This document shows, piece after piece, positions 47,135 through 55,791 of a DNA stretch of 58,713 nt. The translations under genes were made by a program, and so were the position numbers. The first letter of the stretch is position 1. The number at the start of each line of letters is the position of its first letter. The stretch is from Prolixibacteraceae bacterium (GTDB taxonomy: Bacteria; Bacteroidota; Bacteroidia; Bacteroidales; Prolixibacteraceae), in NCBI GenBank assembly GCA_028377305.1, contig JAONJW010000014.1, positions 1-58,713 of the forward strand, written 5' to 3'. The notes under the pieces are model-generated. The model ran no database searches and was not told the DNA's origin. It was given only the letters and a program-made list of their open reading frames with translations.

Positions 47135-48211
47135 TTATCCTATTTCAGTTAAACATTCATCTTTAAATGAAAATCCCCACCCTGGACGATTGTGAGGTCT
47201 AGCCAAACCATTGTTGATCTCTAATGGATGGTCAATTAACGGATCAATCCAGTCAAAAGACTCCGCTCCAACGCCATTAGGAATAGTACATAACAGTGGA
47301 ATATCATAATCTTTATAGTAGTGAGGCAATACTGGGATATCATATGCTCCAGCTAATGCAGCACTTTCACGCCAAGCTTCTACCCCGCCAATTCTTAAAA
47401 TATCTGGTTGCCAAATATCTAAAGCACTTCGATCAATTAATTCACGTAAAGGTATGGTACTGTATTCACGTTCCCCCATAGCCAAAGAGATACCTGTTTT
47501 GTTTTTTAGCGACTCATATCCCCGGAAGTTGGTGTGGTTTACGGGCTCCTCAAACCAAGTGATACCAATCTCTCTTGCTGCAGTAGATAAGTTCATAGCA
47601 TTAGGAAGCGACATCCCTTGGTTGGCATCCATCATGATATCCACATCTCTACCTACGGACTCGCGCACTAAACTCAAACGCTCAAGATCTTCTTTCCATT
47701 CGGGTTTACCCACTTTGATTTTTACTGCCTTAAATCCACGTTTCACATAGTTGGTAACCTCATCAATTAATTCATCTACAGAGTATGAGATCCAACCGCC
47801 ACTACCATAGATAGGTATTTCCGTTTTATATGTACCCAACACTTTCCATATAGGCGCATTCAAAATTTTACAGTGAGCATCCCACATCGCAATATTGAAT
47901 TGCGCTTGTGCCCAACGGTTAATTCCTTCCAGACCAAAATATTCGTTATCATCATTCATTTCGTTGAACAACGCTCCTGTTTCATTTACATAACGACCAA
48001 TATATCTGGGGCCATGATCTTTGATGGCACCGACAATCGCATTAGGGCTATACTGGAAACTTAGAAGATAGGATTCACCAATAACACCTTGGTCAGTTTG
48101 AATACGTAAAACTAAGAATGAAATTTCTGTAATAGTATGTGTAGCATCCGATATAGGCTTTTCAAGTTTCGCCTTTGTCGAATAGATGTTGTAACTTTTT
48201 ATTCTTTGCAT
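47135..48211 (-). CDS. Enolase-superfamily acid-sugar dehydratase, probable L-fuconate dehydratase
   Basis: 358 residues, mandelate-racemase subgroup. Catalytic and metal residues are visible and fall at the same numbers as in mandelate racemase: Lys164-x-Lys166 (VKIKVG), Asp195 (MMDANQG), Glu221 (FEEPV), Glu247 (GERE), Asp270 (QPD) and His297 (LPHYY). Known L-fuconate dehydratases are often longer (over 400 residues), so specificity could instead be for L-galactonate or L-rhamnonate. Operon context favours fuconate to 2-keto-3-deoxyfuconate. Confidence 0.82.
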   Translation of the reverse strand: MQRIKSYNIYSTKAKLEKPISDATHTITEISFLVLRIQTDQGVIGESYLLSFQYSPNAIVGAIKDHGPRYIGRYVNETGALFNEMNDDNEYFGLEGINRWAQAQFNIAMWDAHCKILNAPIWKVLGTYKTEIPIYGSGGWISYSVDELIDEVTNYVKRGFKAVKIKVGKPEWKEDLERLSLVRESVGRDVDIMMDANQGMSLPNAMNLSTAAREIGITWFEEPVNHTNFRGYESLKNKTGISLAMGEREYSTIPLRELIDRSALDIWQPDILRIGGVEAWRESAALAGAYDIPVLPHYYKDYDIPLLCTIPNGVGAESFDWIDPLIDHPLEINNGLARPHNRPGWGFSFKDECLTEIG

Positions 48212-48217
48212 AATAAA

Positions 48218-49831
48218 TCAATTAAAAATCACATAGAGAACAAACATAATCCCTACGAGTAGTAATGCCATCAATCTTGGGTCTGTGATAGATGTAAGTT
48301 TTGTATCTGTAATGAAAGAGAGAGGTTTCCTTAATGTCAACTCATCCAATACGCTCTCCTCTGCTTTAGGTGTCACTGCACTAGTCACGAAATAGAATAC
48401 CGTACAGATGGCAAACATATAGAATGCTTTAAGCATAAAGTGTATCCCCCATACATCTGTAATAATTCTTCTTCCTGCAATAGGCTCAAAGTCAAGAGAG
48501 AAAGCTACAACCCCCAATACGAACCCGAAGATTAATGTATATAAACCTGCTTTAGGTGTTCCAATACGAGAGAACACACCAAATAATAATACCGTAGATA
48601 CTGGTGGTGATAATACCGCTAATAGGTCATTAATGGCTTCAAATATTCCAGGGAATTTCGCGATCAAAGGAGACCATCCAATAGCGATAAGTATTACCAA
48701 TACAATGGTTATTCTTCCTATGATTAATAATGACCGATCACTAATGTCAGGACGCATTCTTTTAACGATGTCCATCGATACCATAGTACCCGCACTATTT
48801 AACCCAGATGCAATTGTACTCATCAATGCAGCAAGCAGTGCAGCCGACATCAATCCTTTTAGTCCTGTTGGCAGAATACGTAGGATCAATTCAGGTAAAG
48901 CTTGATCTGCTACAGTTATTTCATCTTTAAAAAGTACATAAGCTAAGATCCCAGGTACAATCATAATAAATACAGGTAATATTTTAATGAAACCGGCAAA
49001 GATTGGTCCTTTCTGAGCATCCTCTAGAGTTTTCGCACCCAATACCTTCTGTACAATTGTTTGATCAGCACACCAATAGTTTAGTCCTAATACTGGTATT
49101 CCAAGCCAAAACGCCCACCAAGGTAAAGGAGACGAAGCTCCTGATTGAACCATCGACCACTGGTCAGGCTTACATGCTGCTTTTAGTTCCGTCCATGAAT
49201 GTACTCCAACATCAGGCAGAGCGTACATAGCTAAAATAGTCATGATACTTGCTCCTATAATAAGTATGACGGATTGAACAGCTTCTGTAATAACAACTGC
49301 TTTCAATCCTCCAATAACAGAATATACGAAAGTGATCGCTGCAATAACTACAATTGCCAAATACCTATCGATACCAAAGAATTTCTCAAACACCAATCCT
49401 CCAGCATATAAACTCACACCAATATGTAGAAATATTGCTGTTACTAACGATATGACAGCCAACACTGATCGTGCTTGAGGATTATAACGTTTTTCAAGAA
49501 ATTCCGGTAATGTGGATATCTTCGTTTTAAAGTAAAACGGAGCAAACACCAAACCTAAAAGTATTAGAAGCAATGCAGCAGACCATTCGAAGTTACCCCA
49601 GACCATACCATCGGAGAAACCTTGCCCAGCCAAACCTACCATATGAATGGTAGATATATTTGCAGCGAATAAAGCAGCTCCAACAAGAGGCCACTTTAGT
49701 GTCCTTCCAGCCAAAAAGAATCCCTCACTAGATTCCTTTCTTTTGTTTTTAATTCCAGTTACTATACCGATGCCAACCACCCCAATGATGTATACAGCAA
49801 GAACGATATAATCAATAATATTTAGTTCCAT
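48218..49831 (-). CDS. Sodium:solute symporter (SSS family)
   Basis: 537 residues with about 14 hydrophobic segments. Family features: GFFLAGRTLKWPLVGAALFAANIS, SVIGGLKAVVITEAVQ and the Na+-site helix ISTIASGLNSAG. Inner-membrane sugar importer (SGLT-like). It lies 40 bases after the mutarotase and 6 bases before the dehydratase, so L-fucose is the likely substrate. Confidence 0.9.
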   Translation of the reverse strand: MELNIIDYIVLAVYIIGVVGIGIVTGIKNKRKESSEGFFLAGRTLKWPLVGAALFAANISTIHMVGLAGQGFSDGMVWGNFEWSAALLLILLGLVFAPFYFKTKISTLPEFLEKRYNPQARSVLAVISLVTAIFLHIGVSLYAGGLVFEKFFGIDRYLAIVVIAAITFVYSVIGGLKAVVITEAVQSVILIIGASIMTILAMYALPDVGVHSWTELKAACKPDQWSMVQSGASSPLPWWAFWLGIPVLGLNYWCADQTIVQKVLGAKTLEDAQKGPIFAGFIKILPVFIMIVPGILAYVLFKDEITVADQALPELILRILPTGLKGLMSAALLAALMSTIASGLNSAGTMVSMDIVKRMRPDISDRSLLIIGRITIVLVILIAIGWSPLIAKFPGIFEAINDLLAVLSPPVSTVLLFGVFSRIGTPKAGLYTLIFGFVLGVVAFSLDFEPIAGRRIITDVWGIHFMLKAFYMFAICTVFYFVTSAVTPKAEESVLDELTLRKPLSFITDTKLTSITDPRLMALLLVGIMFVLYVIFN

Positions 49832-49871
49832 TGTTTAGAATTTTCGTGATTATTAATGCTTTGGGACTCTT

Positions 49872-50621
49872 TTAGTGCATTACTTTCCACCTTTCCACAG
49901 CTTTACTTTCAGGGTCAGTCTTTTGAAATTTTGCAACATAAGTCTGCCACTCTTTTTCTCGAGGAAGTTTTCCCCATTTCTCGCCATCTGTTTTCATATC
50001 AAAATCAGGCTTAGTATCCATTAAAAGGAAAGCTCTATACCCAACCATATATATCTCCATATCTTTTATCCCAACGGTTTTCATATTCTCTGTAATCTCG
50101 GGCCAAGCCTTTCCTAGGGCATGTACTGCAGCATACTCTTTAAGTAAATCAGGATCATTATTGATCTCTAAAGTCATCACAGTGCGTTGATAATCCCTTG
50201 AGGGCTTAGAGATTAATTGTCCCTGTGAGGGTAGATATATCTCATTTTGCTCCATCTTATATATACGGTCAATTAGTTGATATTCACCGTTTAAGATTCG
50301 AGCAAGAGAACGAAGTTCTGGGGTCTTATCAGATAGACTATTTACTACCTCTTTACACTTATTAAAGTCTAGGTTTGGTTCTGTGTCCAGAACCACTAAA
50401 TTCACCGTATCTTTTGTATAAGTACCGACATTTACTAGACCATTCTCTAAAAGTAAATCAAGTGTTCTCTTATCTTTAGACATATCATTCAGATGGATAT
50501 GTTTACTACTATTCGTAGAAACAAAAACAAATCTTCTCATTTTATCTGAACAAGCCTCTTGCTTAGTGCAAGATCCTAAAGAAAATAAGCCAACTGTAAG
50601 AGCTATTAAATACCGTTTCAT
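49872..50621 (-). CDS. Lipoprotein with L-rhamnose-mutarotase-like domain, likely fucose mutarotase
   Basis: 249 residues. Lipobox LGSC (Cys18), so it is membrane-anchored outside the cytoplasm. The C-terminal half (about 140-249) matches the YiiL/RhaM mutarotase fold: MTLEINNDPDLLKEYAAVHALGKAWPEI, GIKDMEIYMVGYRAFLLMDTKP, then PREKEWQTYV. The N-terminal half (about 28-125) looks like a degenerate second copy (HLNDMSKDKRTLDLLLENGLVN, TVNLVVLDTEPNLDFNK). Known members are cytoplasmic single-domain enzymes, which makes the layout unusual. First gene of the catabolic operon. Confidence 0.78.
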   Translation of the reverse strand: MKRYLIALTVGLFSLGSCTKQEACSDKMRRFVFVSTNSSKHIHLNDMSKDKRTLDLLLENGLVNVGTYTKDTVNLVVLDTEPNLDFNKCKEVVNSLSDKTPELRSLARILNGEYQLIDRIYKMEQNEIYLPSQGQLISKPSRDYQRTVMTLEINNDPDLLKEYAAVHALGKAWPEITENMKTVGIKDMEIYMVGYRAFLLMDTKPDFDMKTDGEKWGKLPREKEWQTYVAKFQKTDPESKAVERWKVMH

Positions 50622-50644
50622 TATAATCTGTTTTTAAATATTTA

Positions 50645-50673
50645 CTGGTTATTATTTCATACAATATAACCAG
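50645..50673 (-). promoter_or_regulatory. Inverted repeat in the leader of the catabolic operon
   Basis: CTGGTTAT (50645-50652) and ATAACCAG (50666-50673), perfect over 8 bp with a 13-base centre, 24 bases upstream of the first gene. It could be an operator or an mRNA leader hairpin. Confidence 0.45.
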
Positions 50674-50748
50674 AAACATTGATTATGTTTGATAAAGGGA
50701 AAACGACCTTCTGTTTAACCTGATGTAAAATTACATGGGTGACGTGAG
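50674..50748. other. Upstream region of the catabolic operon
   Basis: Contains no gene. The promoter is expected here on the minus strand, but no exact TAnnTTTG was found. Confidence 0.3.
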
Positions 50749-50795
50749 CTAAGAAATGGTCTTTTGTTTAAAAAAAATGGACTATATTTTACTAT
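50749..50795. promoter_or_regulatory. 47-bp conserved element, copy B (candidate AraC operator)
   Basis: Aligns without gaps to 57520-57566 with 37 of 47 bases identical. Conserved blocks are CTAA, AAATGG, TTTTGTTTA, AATGGA and ATATTTTACTAT. The two ATGG cores start at 50756 and 50777, 21 bp apart. It sits 128-174 bases upstream of the mutarotase start, in the same relative orientation as copy A to its minus-strand operon. On the plus strand TTTG and TATTTTAC also sit at promoter-like spacing. Confidence 0.7.
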
Positions 50796-50990
50796 CAAAC
50801 ACACAAGTATAATATCGTATGACTATAATTGTAAAGACATGATTATACGAGAACAACAAAAAAATACACACAACACTACATATCAACCAATTACCATCAC
50901 CACACAAGTATCCATAATACAAATTGAGATAGAAATGAACTGATGTCAAAAGAATATTTACAAATTGAACATGGTTATACTCATTAATAC
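50796..50990. other. Gene-free stretch between fucose-locus transcripts
   Basis: About 195 AT-rich bases without a credible gene, between element B and the terminator of the sulfatase gene. Confidence 0.3.
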
Positions 50991-51039
50991 AAAACACCCT
51001 GTCCTCTCAACCATATATTTGGGAAGAGAAGGACAGGGT
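50991..51039 (-). terminator. Terminator of the sulfatase gene
   Basis: A 13-bp stem with one bulge (50996-51008 with 51026-51039) is followed on the minus strand by a GTTTTG run. Confidence 0.7.
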
Positions 51040-51128
51040 ATTGAAAATAAAAGATAAATCACTACGCTATCAAGAATAATTGAGCTCCTTTGAGAGGCTT
51101 CACGGATATTATACGATCAATCAATAGC

Positions 51129-52667
51129 CTACCAATTATTGGTCGTTACATCGACCATTTCTGAAAGATCCTCATCCAGCTCTTTATACTTCTGCTTTAA
51201 TTGTAAAAGTTCCTTTTTTAACTTATATACAACCTTACGATACCTCTTATGACCATAAATATTATTCATCTCTAAAGGATCTTTTTTTAGATCATAGAGC
51301 TCCCAATATGGCTCGGTTGGCTTAGATACTGCTCCCCTCTTTTCTAGGGGTAAACCATAAAAGAAGATCAGTTTATAACGATCCGTTCTTACTCCATAAT
51401 GTGCAGGATTGTCATGATGAGCCATATGCATCCAATAACGGTAATACATAGACCTTCTCCAGTCTTTTGGAGTTTTACCATTCAATATTTGTCGAAAACT
51501 ATTACCCTGCATTTGATCTGGTTGATTAACACCAGCAAAATCTAGAAAGGTTGGAGCAAAATCAATATTTAAACAGATATCATTATTCACACTTCCTTTC
51601 TTAACCACTTTAGGGTAACGAACTAAGAAAGGCATATGAAGAGACTCTTCGTACATCCATCTTTTATCGGTATAATCATGTTCTCCTAAAAACTGCCCCT
51701 GATCTGAAGTGTACACTACGATTGTGTTAGAAACCAATCCAGATGTATCCAAATAGTCAAGCAACCTACCCACATTCTCATCAATTGCTTTAACACAACG
51801 CAAGTAATCTTTTAAATACTTCTGATAAGCAGCATTGGTTTTCTCTTCATAACTCATTCCAGTTGTATCAATACATCCTGTTTTCCACCAAGACGAAGAC
51901 ATCCTATCGACCATATTTCGTCGCTTCAATCGCTGAGAAACAGAAGACCCATAACGCTCTCCCTTAGGACATCCATGCTCTTCATTATCCCACAGACTTT
52001 TAGGAGAAGGAATTTCCACACCTTTTAAATAGTTTTTATGCCTAGTTGCAAACTCAAATGATGCATGAGGAGCTTTCTGATGAAGCATTAGATAGAAAGG
52101 GGTATTCTTGTCTCGTTTGTTCTTCAACCAATCTAATGCAATATCTGTAGTGACATCCGTAACATATCCGGGATACTCCTTTCCTCCTTTAGAACGATCA
52201 AGCCATTTATCCCCCTTCTCCTTAAATAATGGATCAAAATACCTCCCTTGACCAGGAAGAACATTATAGTAATCAAATCCTTTAGGTTCTTTATGCAAAT
52301 GCCACTTTCCAACGATGGCTGTCTCATAGCCAGCTTTTTGTAATTGCTTTGCTACATTATCGGCTTCCGGATCATAATCATCTGCTAAAGTGTAAACACC
52401 ATTCACCTGACTGTACTGTCCAGACAGGATTGCAGCACGACTCGGTGTGCAGATCGCGTTAGTACACATTACATTATTAAAACGCATACCTTCATTGGCC
52501 AGACGATCAATATTTGGGGTAGGAGCTACATCTGATAGTCTTCCACCATAACAACTAATAGCATTGGTTGCATGATCATCTGACATGATAAAGATTATAT
52601 TTGGTCGCTGCGCTTTCCCAAGTAAAGAAAGGCAGATAAACATGAGTAAAGTTACAGTTCTTTTCAT
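51129..52667 (-). CDS. Sulfatase (family S1), formylglycine type
   Basis: 512 residues from the ATG at 52667, which begins a signal peptide (MKRTVTLLMFICLSLLGKAQ); the frame extends further upstream but without sense. Active-site Cys73 in CTPSR (to become formylglycine), Asp30 and Asp31 in the metal-binding SDDH, KWHLH, then TSDQGQFLGEH and a C-terminal ELYDLKKDPLEMNN. It removes sulfate esters from a glycan, here probably a sulfated fucan. A maturation enzyme (anSME) is not in the window. Confidence 0.92.
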   Translation of the reverse strand: MKRTVTLLMFICLSLLGKAQRPNIIFIMSDDHATNAISCYGGRLSDVAPTPNIDRLANEGMRFNNVMCTNAICTPSRAAILSGQYSQVNGVYTLADDYDPEADNVAKQLQKAGYETAIVGKWHLHKEPKGFDYYNVLPGQGRYFDPLFKEKGDKWLDRSKGGKEYPGYVTDVTTDIALDWLKNKRDKNTPFYLMLHQKAPHASFEFATRHKNYLKGVEIPSPKSLWDNEEHGCPKGERYGSSVSQRLKRRNMVDRMSSSWWKTGCIDTTGMSYEEKTNAAYQKYLKDYLRCVKAIDENVGRLLDYLDTSGLVSNTIVVYTSDQGQFLGEHDYTDKRWMYEESLHMPFLVRYPKVVKKGSVNNDICLNIDFAPTFLDFAGVNQPDQMQGNSFRQILNGKTPKDWRRSMYYRYWMHMAHHDNPAHYGVRTDRYKLIFFYGLPLEKRGAVSKPTEPYWELYDLKKDPLEMNNIYGHKRYRKVVYKLKKELLQLKQKYKELDEDLSEMVDVTTNNW

Positions 52668-52755
52668 TATTATTTTATTCGTTTGTGAGAATACCAAAGG
52701 TTTAATCAACACACCATTATAGGATCTTAGTGAGACATAAACTATCAACGCTCCA

Positions 52756-52801
52756 AAACAAAAAGAGCCCATCTTCTAATTTTAAATTAGTAGATGAGCT
52801 C
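52756..52801 (-). terminator. Terminator of the GH29/GH43-like/sulfatase unit
   Basis: A near-perfect palindrome (52765-52783 with 52784-52801, two mismatches) is followed on the minus strand by an interrupted T-run. It separates the two sulfatase genes into different transcripts. Confidence 0.75.
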
Positions 52802-52857
52802 CTATTATTTGAACCTTATATTACATGAGATTCTAATTGTTTCATAATTCTAAATGG

Positions 52858-54693
52858 TTACTTACTTATATACACATAGTAGGCACCTCTTTTATCTCCA
52901 TTTCGATCAATTAACCAAGCCCTTACATTAGAAACACCTTTGGGAATATTCACCTTAAAAGCGGCGCAGTTATCTTTATTGTTCACCTCTTTCTCAACAA
53001 TCTCATCTCCAATAACCAATTGCACCTTTACTACAGGTAATGGTTTAGCAACCTTTCCTTTTACCAAACCACGACCATATCCATAATCGTCTACGGGGTT
53101 ACCGTGTCTATACACATCCGTCTGTTTGGGGTCAAGAACGATTCGATTTATTGGTTGATTCAACTCTTTTGGCCATCGACGAACGTCGAATTTATACATT
53201 CCTGACTTTGCAAATTTAACTGGCCAAAAGCCACTTCCTAGGACTCCTGCATTCACTTGCGATTGATCCCATGTATTATTTTTAGTATCCCGAATCCATC
53301 CATCTGGCACCAACTCTATTTCGTTATTCTTTCCCTTCCCAACTACTGCTAGAGGATAAGGATAGGATTTCATATCTAACTCATCCCAGTGTTTATCGTA
53401 GACCTCATTTAGGAGTTTGACAATCTCTGGATACTTTTCAGCAACATTATTCTGTTGGCTCGGATCGTCCTTTATTTTATAAAGCTTATCTCTATCAAGT
53501 AAACGCCATTGCTTAGTTGCAACAAGACTATTCCTATTTTTTATCGGCACTTCAATTGTATTCTGCTGATGCATTATCAAGTAACGATCCTGTACAGTAT
53601 CCTGCTCACCTTTAACAAGAGGTGCTAAATTAACTCCATCAAACTTAAGGTGACCTTTCTTTGGAGTTTTTAAATCACAAAGATCGATCAATGTAGGAAG
53701 AATGTCGACATGGGCCGTAAACTCTGTAATATCTTTTCCCTTGTCTAAATTACCTTTAGGCCAATGAATAAATAGTGGGACTCTATGACCTCCATCAAAC
53801 ATCGATCCTTTGCGTCCACGCATTCCAGCGTTAAATACTGTACTTCCTCCAGAAGTTCCATTATCAGTAGAAAAGATCACAATTGTATTCTCATCTAAAC
53901 CATTATCTTTTAGAAACTTTCGAAGTCTACCAATATTCTTATCTAGATTGGTAATTGTAGCATAGAAATCACGAACTTCTAACCATTTCTTATATTTGGT
54001 ACTATCTATATCATCATAAGCATCATACCACTCTTTCTTTACATTCCATGGTTTATGAGGTACGTTTGTAGCTAGATAGATAAAGAAAGGCTTCTTTTTA
54101 CTCTCCTTAATAAAATCCATCGCTTCATTAAAGAAATTATCCGTACCAAAACCTTCAAACTTCTCTAACTTACCATTTCTTATGTAAGTGTCATTCATTC
54201 GATCATTTCCCCAATAATCACTAGCTGAACCTGTTCCTCCATCACCATGGCCAACCCAACTATCAAACCCTCGATCCATAGGACGATAAGGATAATTGTG
54301 ACCTAGATGCCATTTACCAAATTGCCCTGTTCTATACCCCGAAGCTTTAAAAAACTCAGGCATGATTGTCTCCTGAATATTTAAATGATTACGAGCATAT
54401 ACGGTAGAACGAACATGGTTTCTATCAGATAAACGACCAGTCATAAAGGCTGATCTTGTGGGTGAACAAAATGGATTTACATGAAAGTCGGTTAGGCGAA
54501 TTGCTTCTCCATGCAACTTATCAAGATTTGGAGTTTTTATAATTGGATTTCCATGACAAGCTAAATCGCCATACCCCTGATCATCAGTTAATATTAGAAT
54601 AACATTAGGTCTTCGATTATCGCCTTTGCCATGTACCATGAAATTAAACAAAAACAAAAATAGTACTACGGGCAATAACTTGTGTCTACTCAT
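52858..54693 (-). CDS. Arylsulfatase-like sulfatase (family S1)
   Basis: 611 residues with a signal peptide (MSRHKLLPVVLFLFLFNFMVHG). Formylglycine motif with Cys76 in CSPTR, metal-binding LTDDQGYGDL (Asp37, Asp38), GKWHLGHN, and STDNGTSGG. A C-terminal extension of about 100 residues (KFAKSGMYKFDVRRWPKELN onward) is typical of a subset of Bacteroidota arylsulfatases. It belongs with the upstream GH43-like and GH29 genes in one transcript. Confidence 0.92.
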   Translation of the reverse strand: MSRHKLLPVVLFLFLFNFMVHGKGDNRRPNVILILTDDQGYGDLACHGNPIIKTPNLDKLHGEAIRLTDFHVNPFCSPTRSAFMTGRLSDRNHVRSTVYARNHLNIQETIMPEFFKASGYRTGQFGKWHLGHNYPYRPMDRGFDSWVGHGDGGTGSASDYWGNDRMNDTYIRNGKLEKFEGFGTDNFFNEAMDFIKESKKKPFFIYLATNVPHKPWNVKKEWYDAYDDIDSTKYKKWLEVRDFYATITNLDKNIGRLRKFLKDNGLDENTIVIFSTDNGTSGGSTVFNAGMRGRKGSMFDGGHRVPLFIHWPKGNLDKGKDITEFTAHVDILPTLIDLCDLKTPKKGHLKFDGVNLAPLVKGEQDTVQDRYLIMHQQNTIEVPIKNRNSLVATKQWRLLDRDKLYKIKDDPSQQNNVAEKYPEIVKLLNEVYDKHWDELDMKSYPYPLAVVGKGKNNEIELVPDGWIRDTKNNTWDQSQVNAGVLGSGFWPVKFAKSGMYKFDVRRWPKELNQPINRIVLDPKQTDVYRHGNPVDDYGYGRGLVKGKVAKPLPVVKVQLVIGDEIVEKEVNNKDNCAAFKVNIPKGVSNVRAWLIDRNGDKRGAYYVYISK

Positions 54694-54708
54694 AATTATT
54701 CACTTAAT

Positions 54709-55779
54709 TTAGTTAATTGTATTTATTCCAGTCAAAGGTATATGTACATTACACCCTCTATTATTCTTCCAAACTGCTGTAAACAAGACTGCCGGTTTAC
54801 CATTTTTCAACCAAATCTGTGGACGTTCAAGGTGATGTGTTTTCTCAAGCTCTCCTCCTTCCCAGTGAATTTCACAACGGCTAATAACAAAAGGATCCGC
54901 TCTTTCCCAATCCAATCCATTGGTTGATTCAAATCGAATCAAACACTTTTGTCCAGACAAGATCCCATTTTGATCATCAACCACACATTGATACTTCCCA
55001 TTTTGAAACCATAAGAATGGATCTTCAGCAGCAAAATTTGTTTCTGTGCTAGAGATTATTTTTTTATTTGTTTTAATAAAAGGACCGGTAGGTGAATCTG
55101 CCATGGCAACAGTTAAAAATATACCATCTTTCTTTCCAGAAGAACATTTGTATACCATCAGATATTGTCCATGATTATTACGCGCAACTGCCGGATTGCA
55201 GCACATTTGTGAACCAAAGCCTTCTTCAGCTAAATCGACTAAAGGTTCTTCTACCCTTTTCCATGGACCCTCGGGAGTTTCAGCTACAGCAACACCAATT
55301 CGTTGGGTTATTACCGTTCCATTTTCAGATGTTTTGAAACTGCCATCATCCTTAATTACAGGAAAATTAGATCCATTACTTGCACTGTAATAAATATAGT
55401 ATTTTTCATCGAATTCGACAACCTGTGGATTAAAGGTAGACACTCCATACCAAAGGTTATCGCCTTCGGGTTCTCTTCCGAAAACAACTTCTTGAGGAGT
55501 AAATGGACCTAGAGGATTATCAGAACTAGCACGAACAATTTCACTAGTCTTGGTCCAATCTCCAAGTGTTCCTTTCCAACGGCAGTAATACAACTGATAG
55601 TCGTTATTACTCCCTTTGACCATACTAGCTCCCCAGACAATATAGCCCTCCTGTTCTAAAACCGCAGTTTTCGGTGTTGGCAATATCTCCAAGTCGACCT
55701 TGCTAGTATTGCTGCATGAATTATTACACGCAGCAAATGTAAGGGAAAATACAACAATAGTTAGGAGTCTAAGCATCAT
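54709..55779 (-). CDS. GH43/GH117-like beta-propeller lipoprotein
   Basis: 356 residues. Lipobox TFAAC (Cys18). Five-bladed beta-propeller pattern: YIVWGASMVKGSNNDYQLYYCRW, STFNPQVVEFDEKYYIYYSA, QMCCNPAVARNNHGQYLMVY, AAEDPFLWFQNGKYQCVV, then HHLERPQIWLKNGKPAVLF. This suits the GH43/62/32/68/117/130-like clan, and the repeated NPQV, NPAV, DPFL and RPQI strand starts support it. Family and substrate cannot be fixed; position between GH29 and sulfatase suggests a fucan backbone or side-chain sugar. The gap to GH29 is 12 bases. Confidence 0.75.
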   Translation of the reverse strand: MMLRLLTIVVFSLTFAACNNSCSNTSKVDLEILPTPKTAVLEQEGYIVWGASMVKGSNNDYQLYYCRWKGTLGDWTKTSEIVRASSDNPLGPFTPQEVVFGREPEGDNLWYGVSTFNPQVVEFDEKYYIYYSASNGSNFPVIKDDGSFKTSENGTVITQRIGVAVAETPEGPWKRVEEPLVDLAEEGFGSQMCCNPAVARNNHGQYLMVYKCSSGKKDGIFLTVAMADSPTGPFIKTNKKIISSTETNFAAEDPFLWFQNGKYQCVVDDQNGILSGQKCLIRFESTNGLDWERADPFVISRCEIHWEGGELEKTHHLERPQIWLKNGKPAVLFTAVWKNNRGCNVHIPLTGINTIN

Positions 55780-55791
55780 AGGTAATATTCT

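Noticed and set aside
47135-48211. Mandelate racemase as the function of the enolase-superfamily gene
   Set aside because: Residue numbering matches that enzyme, but neighbours encode sugar lactonase, dehydrogenases and a mutarotase, so a sugar-acid dehydratase is more likely.
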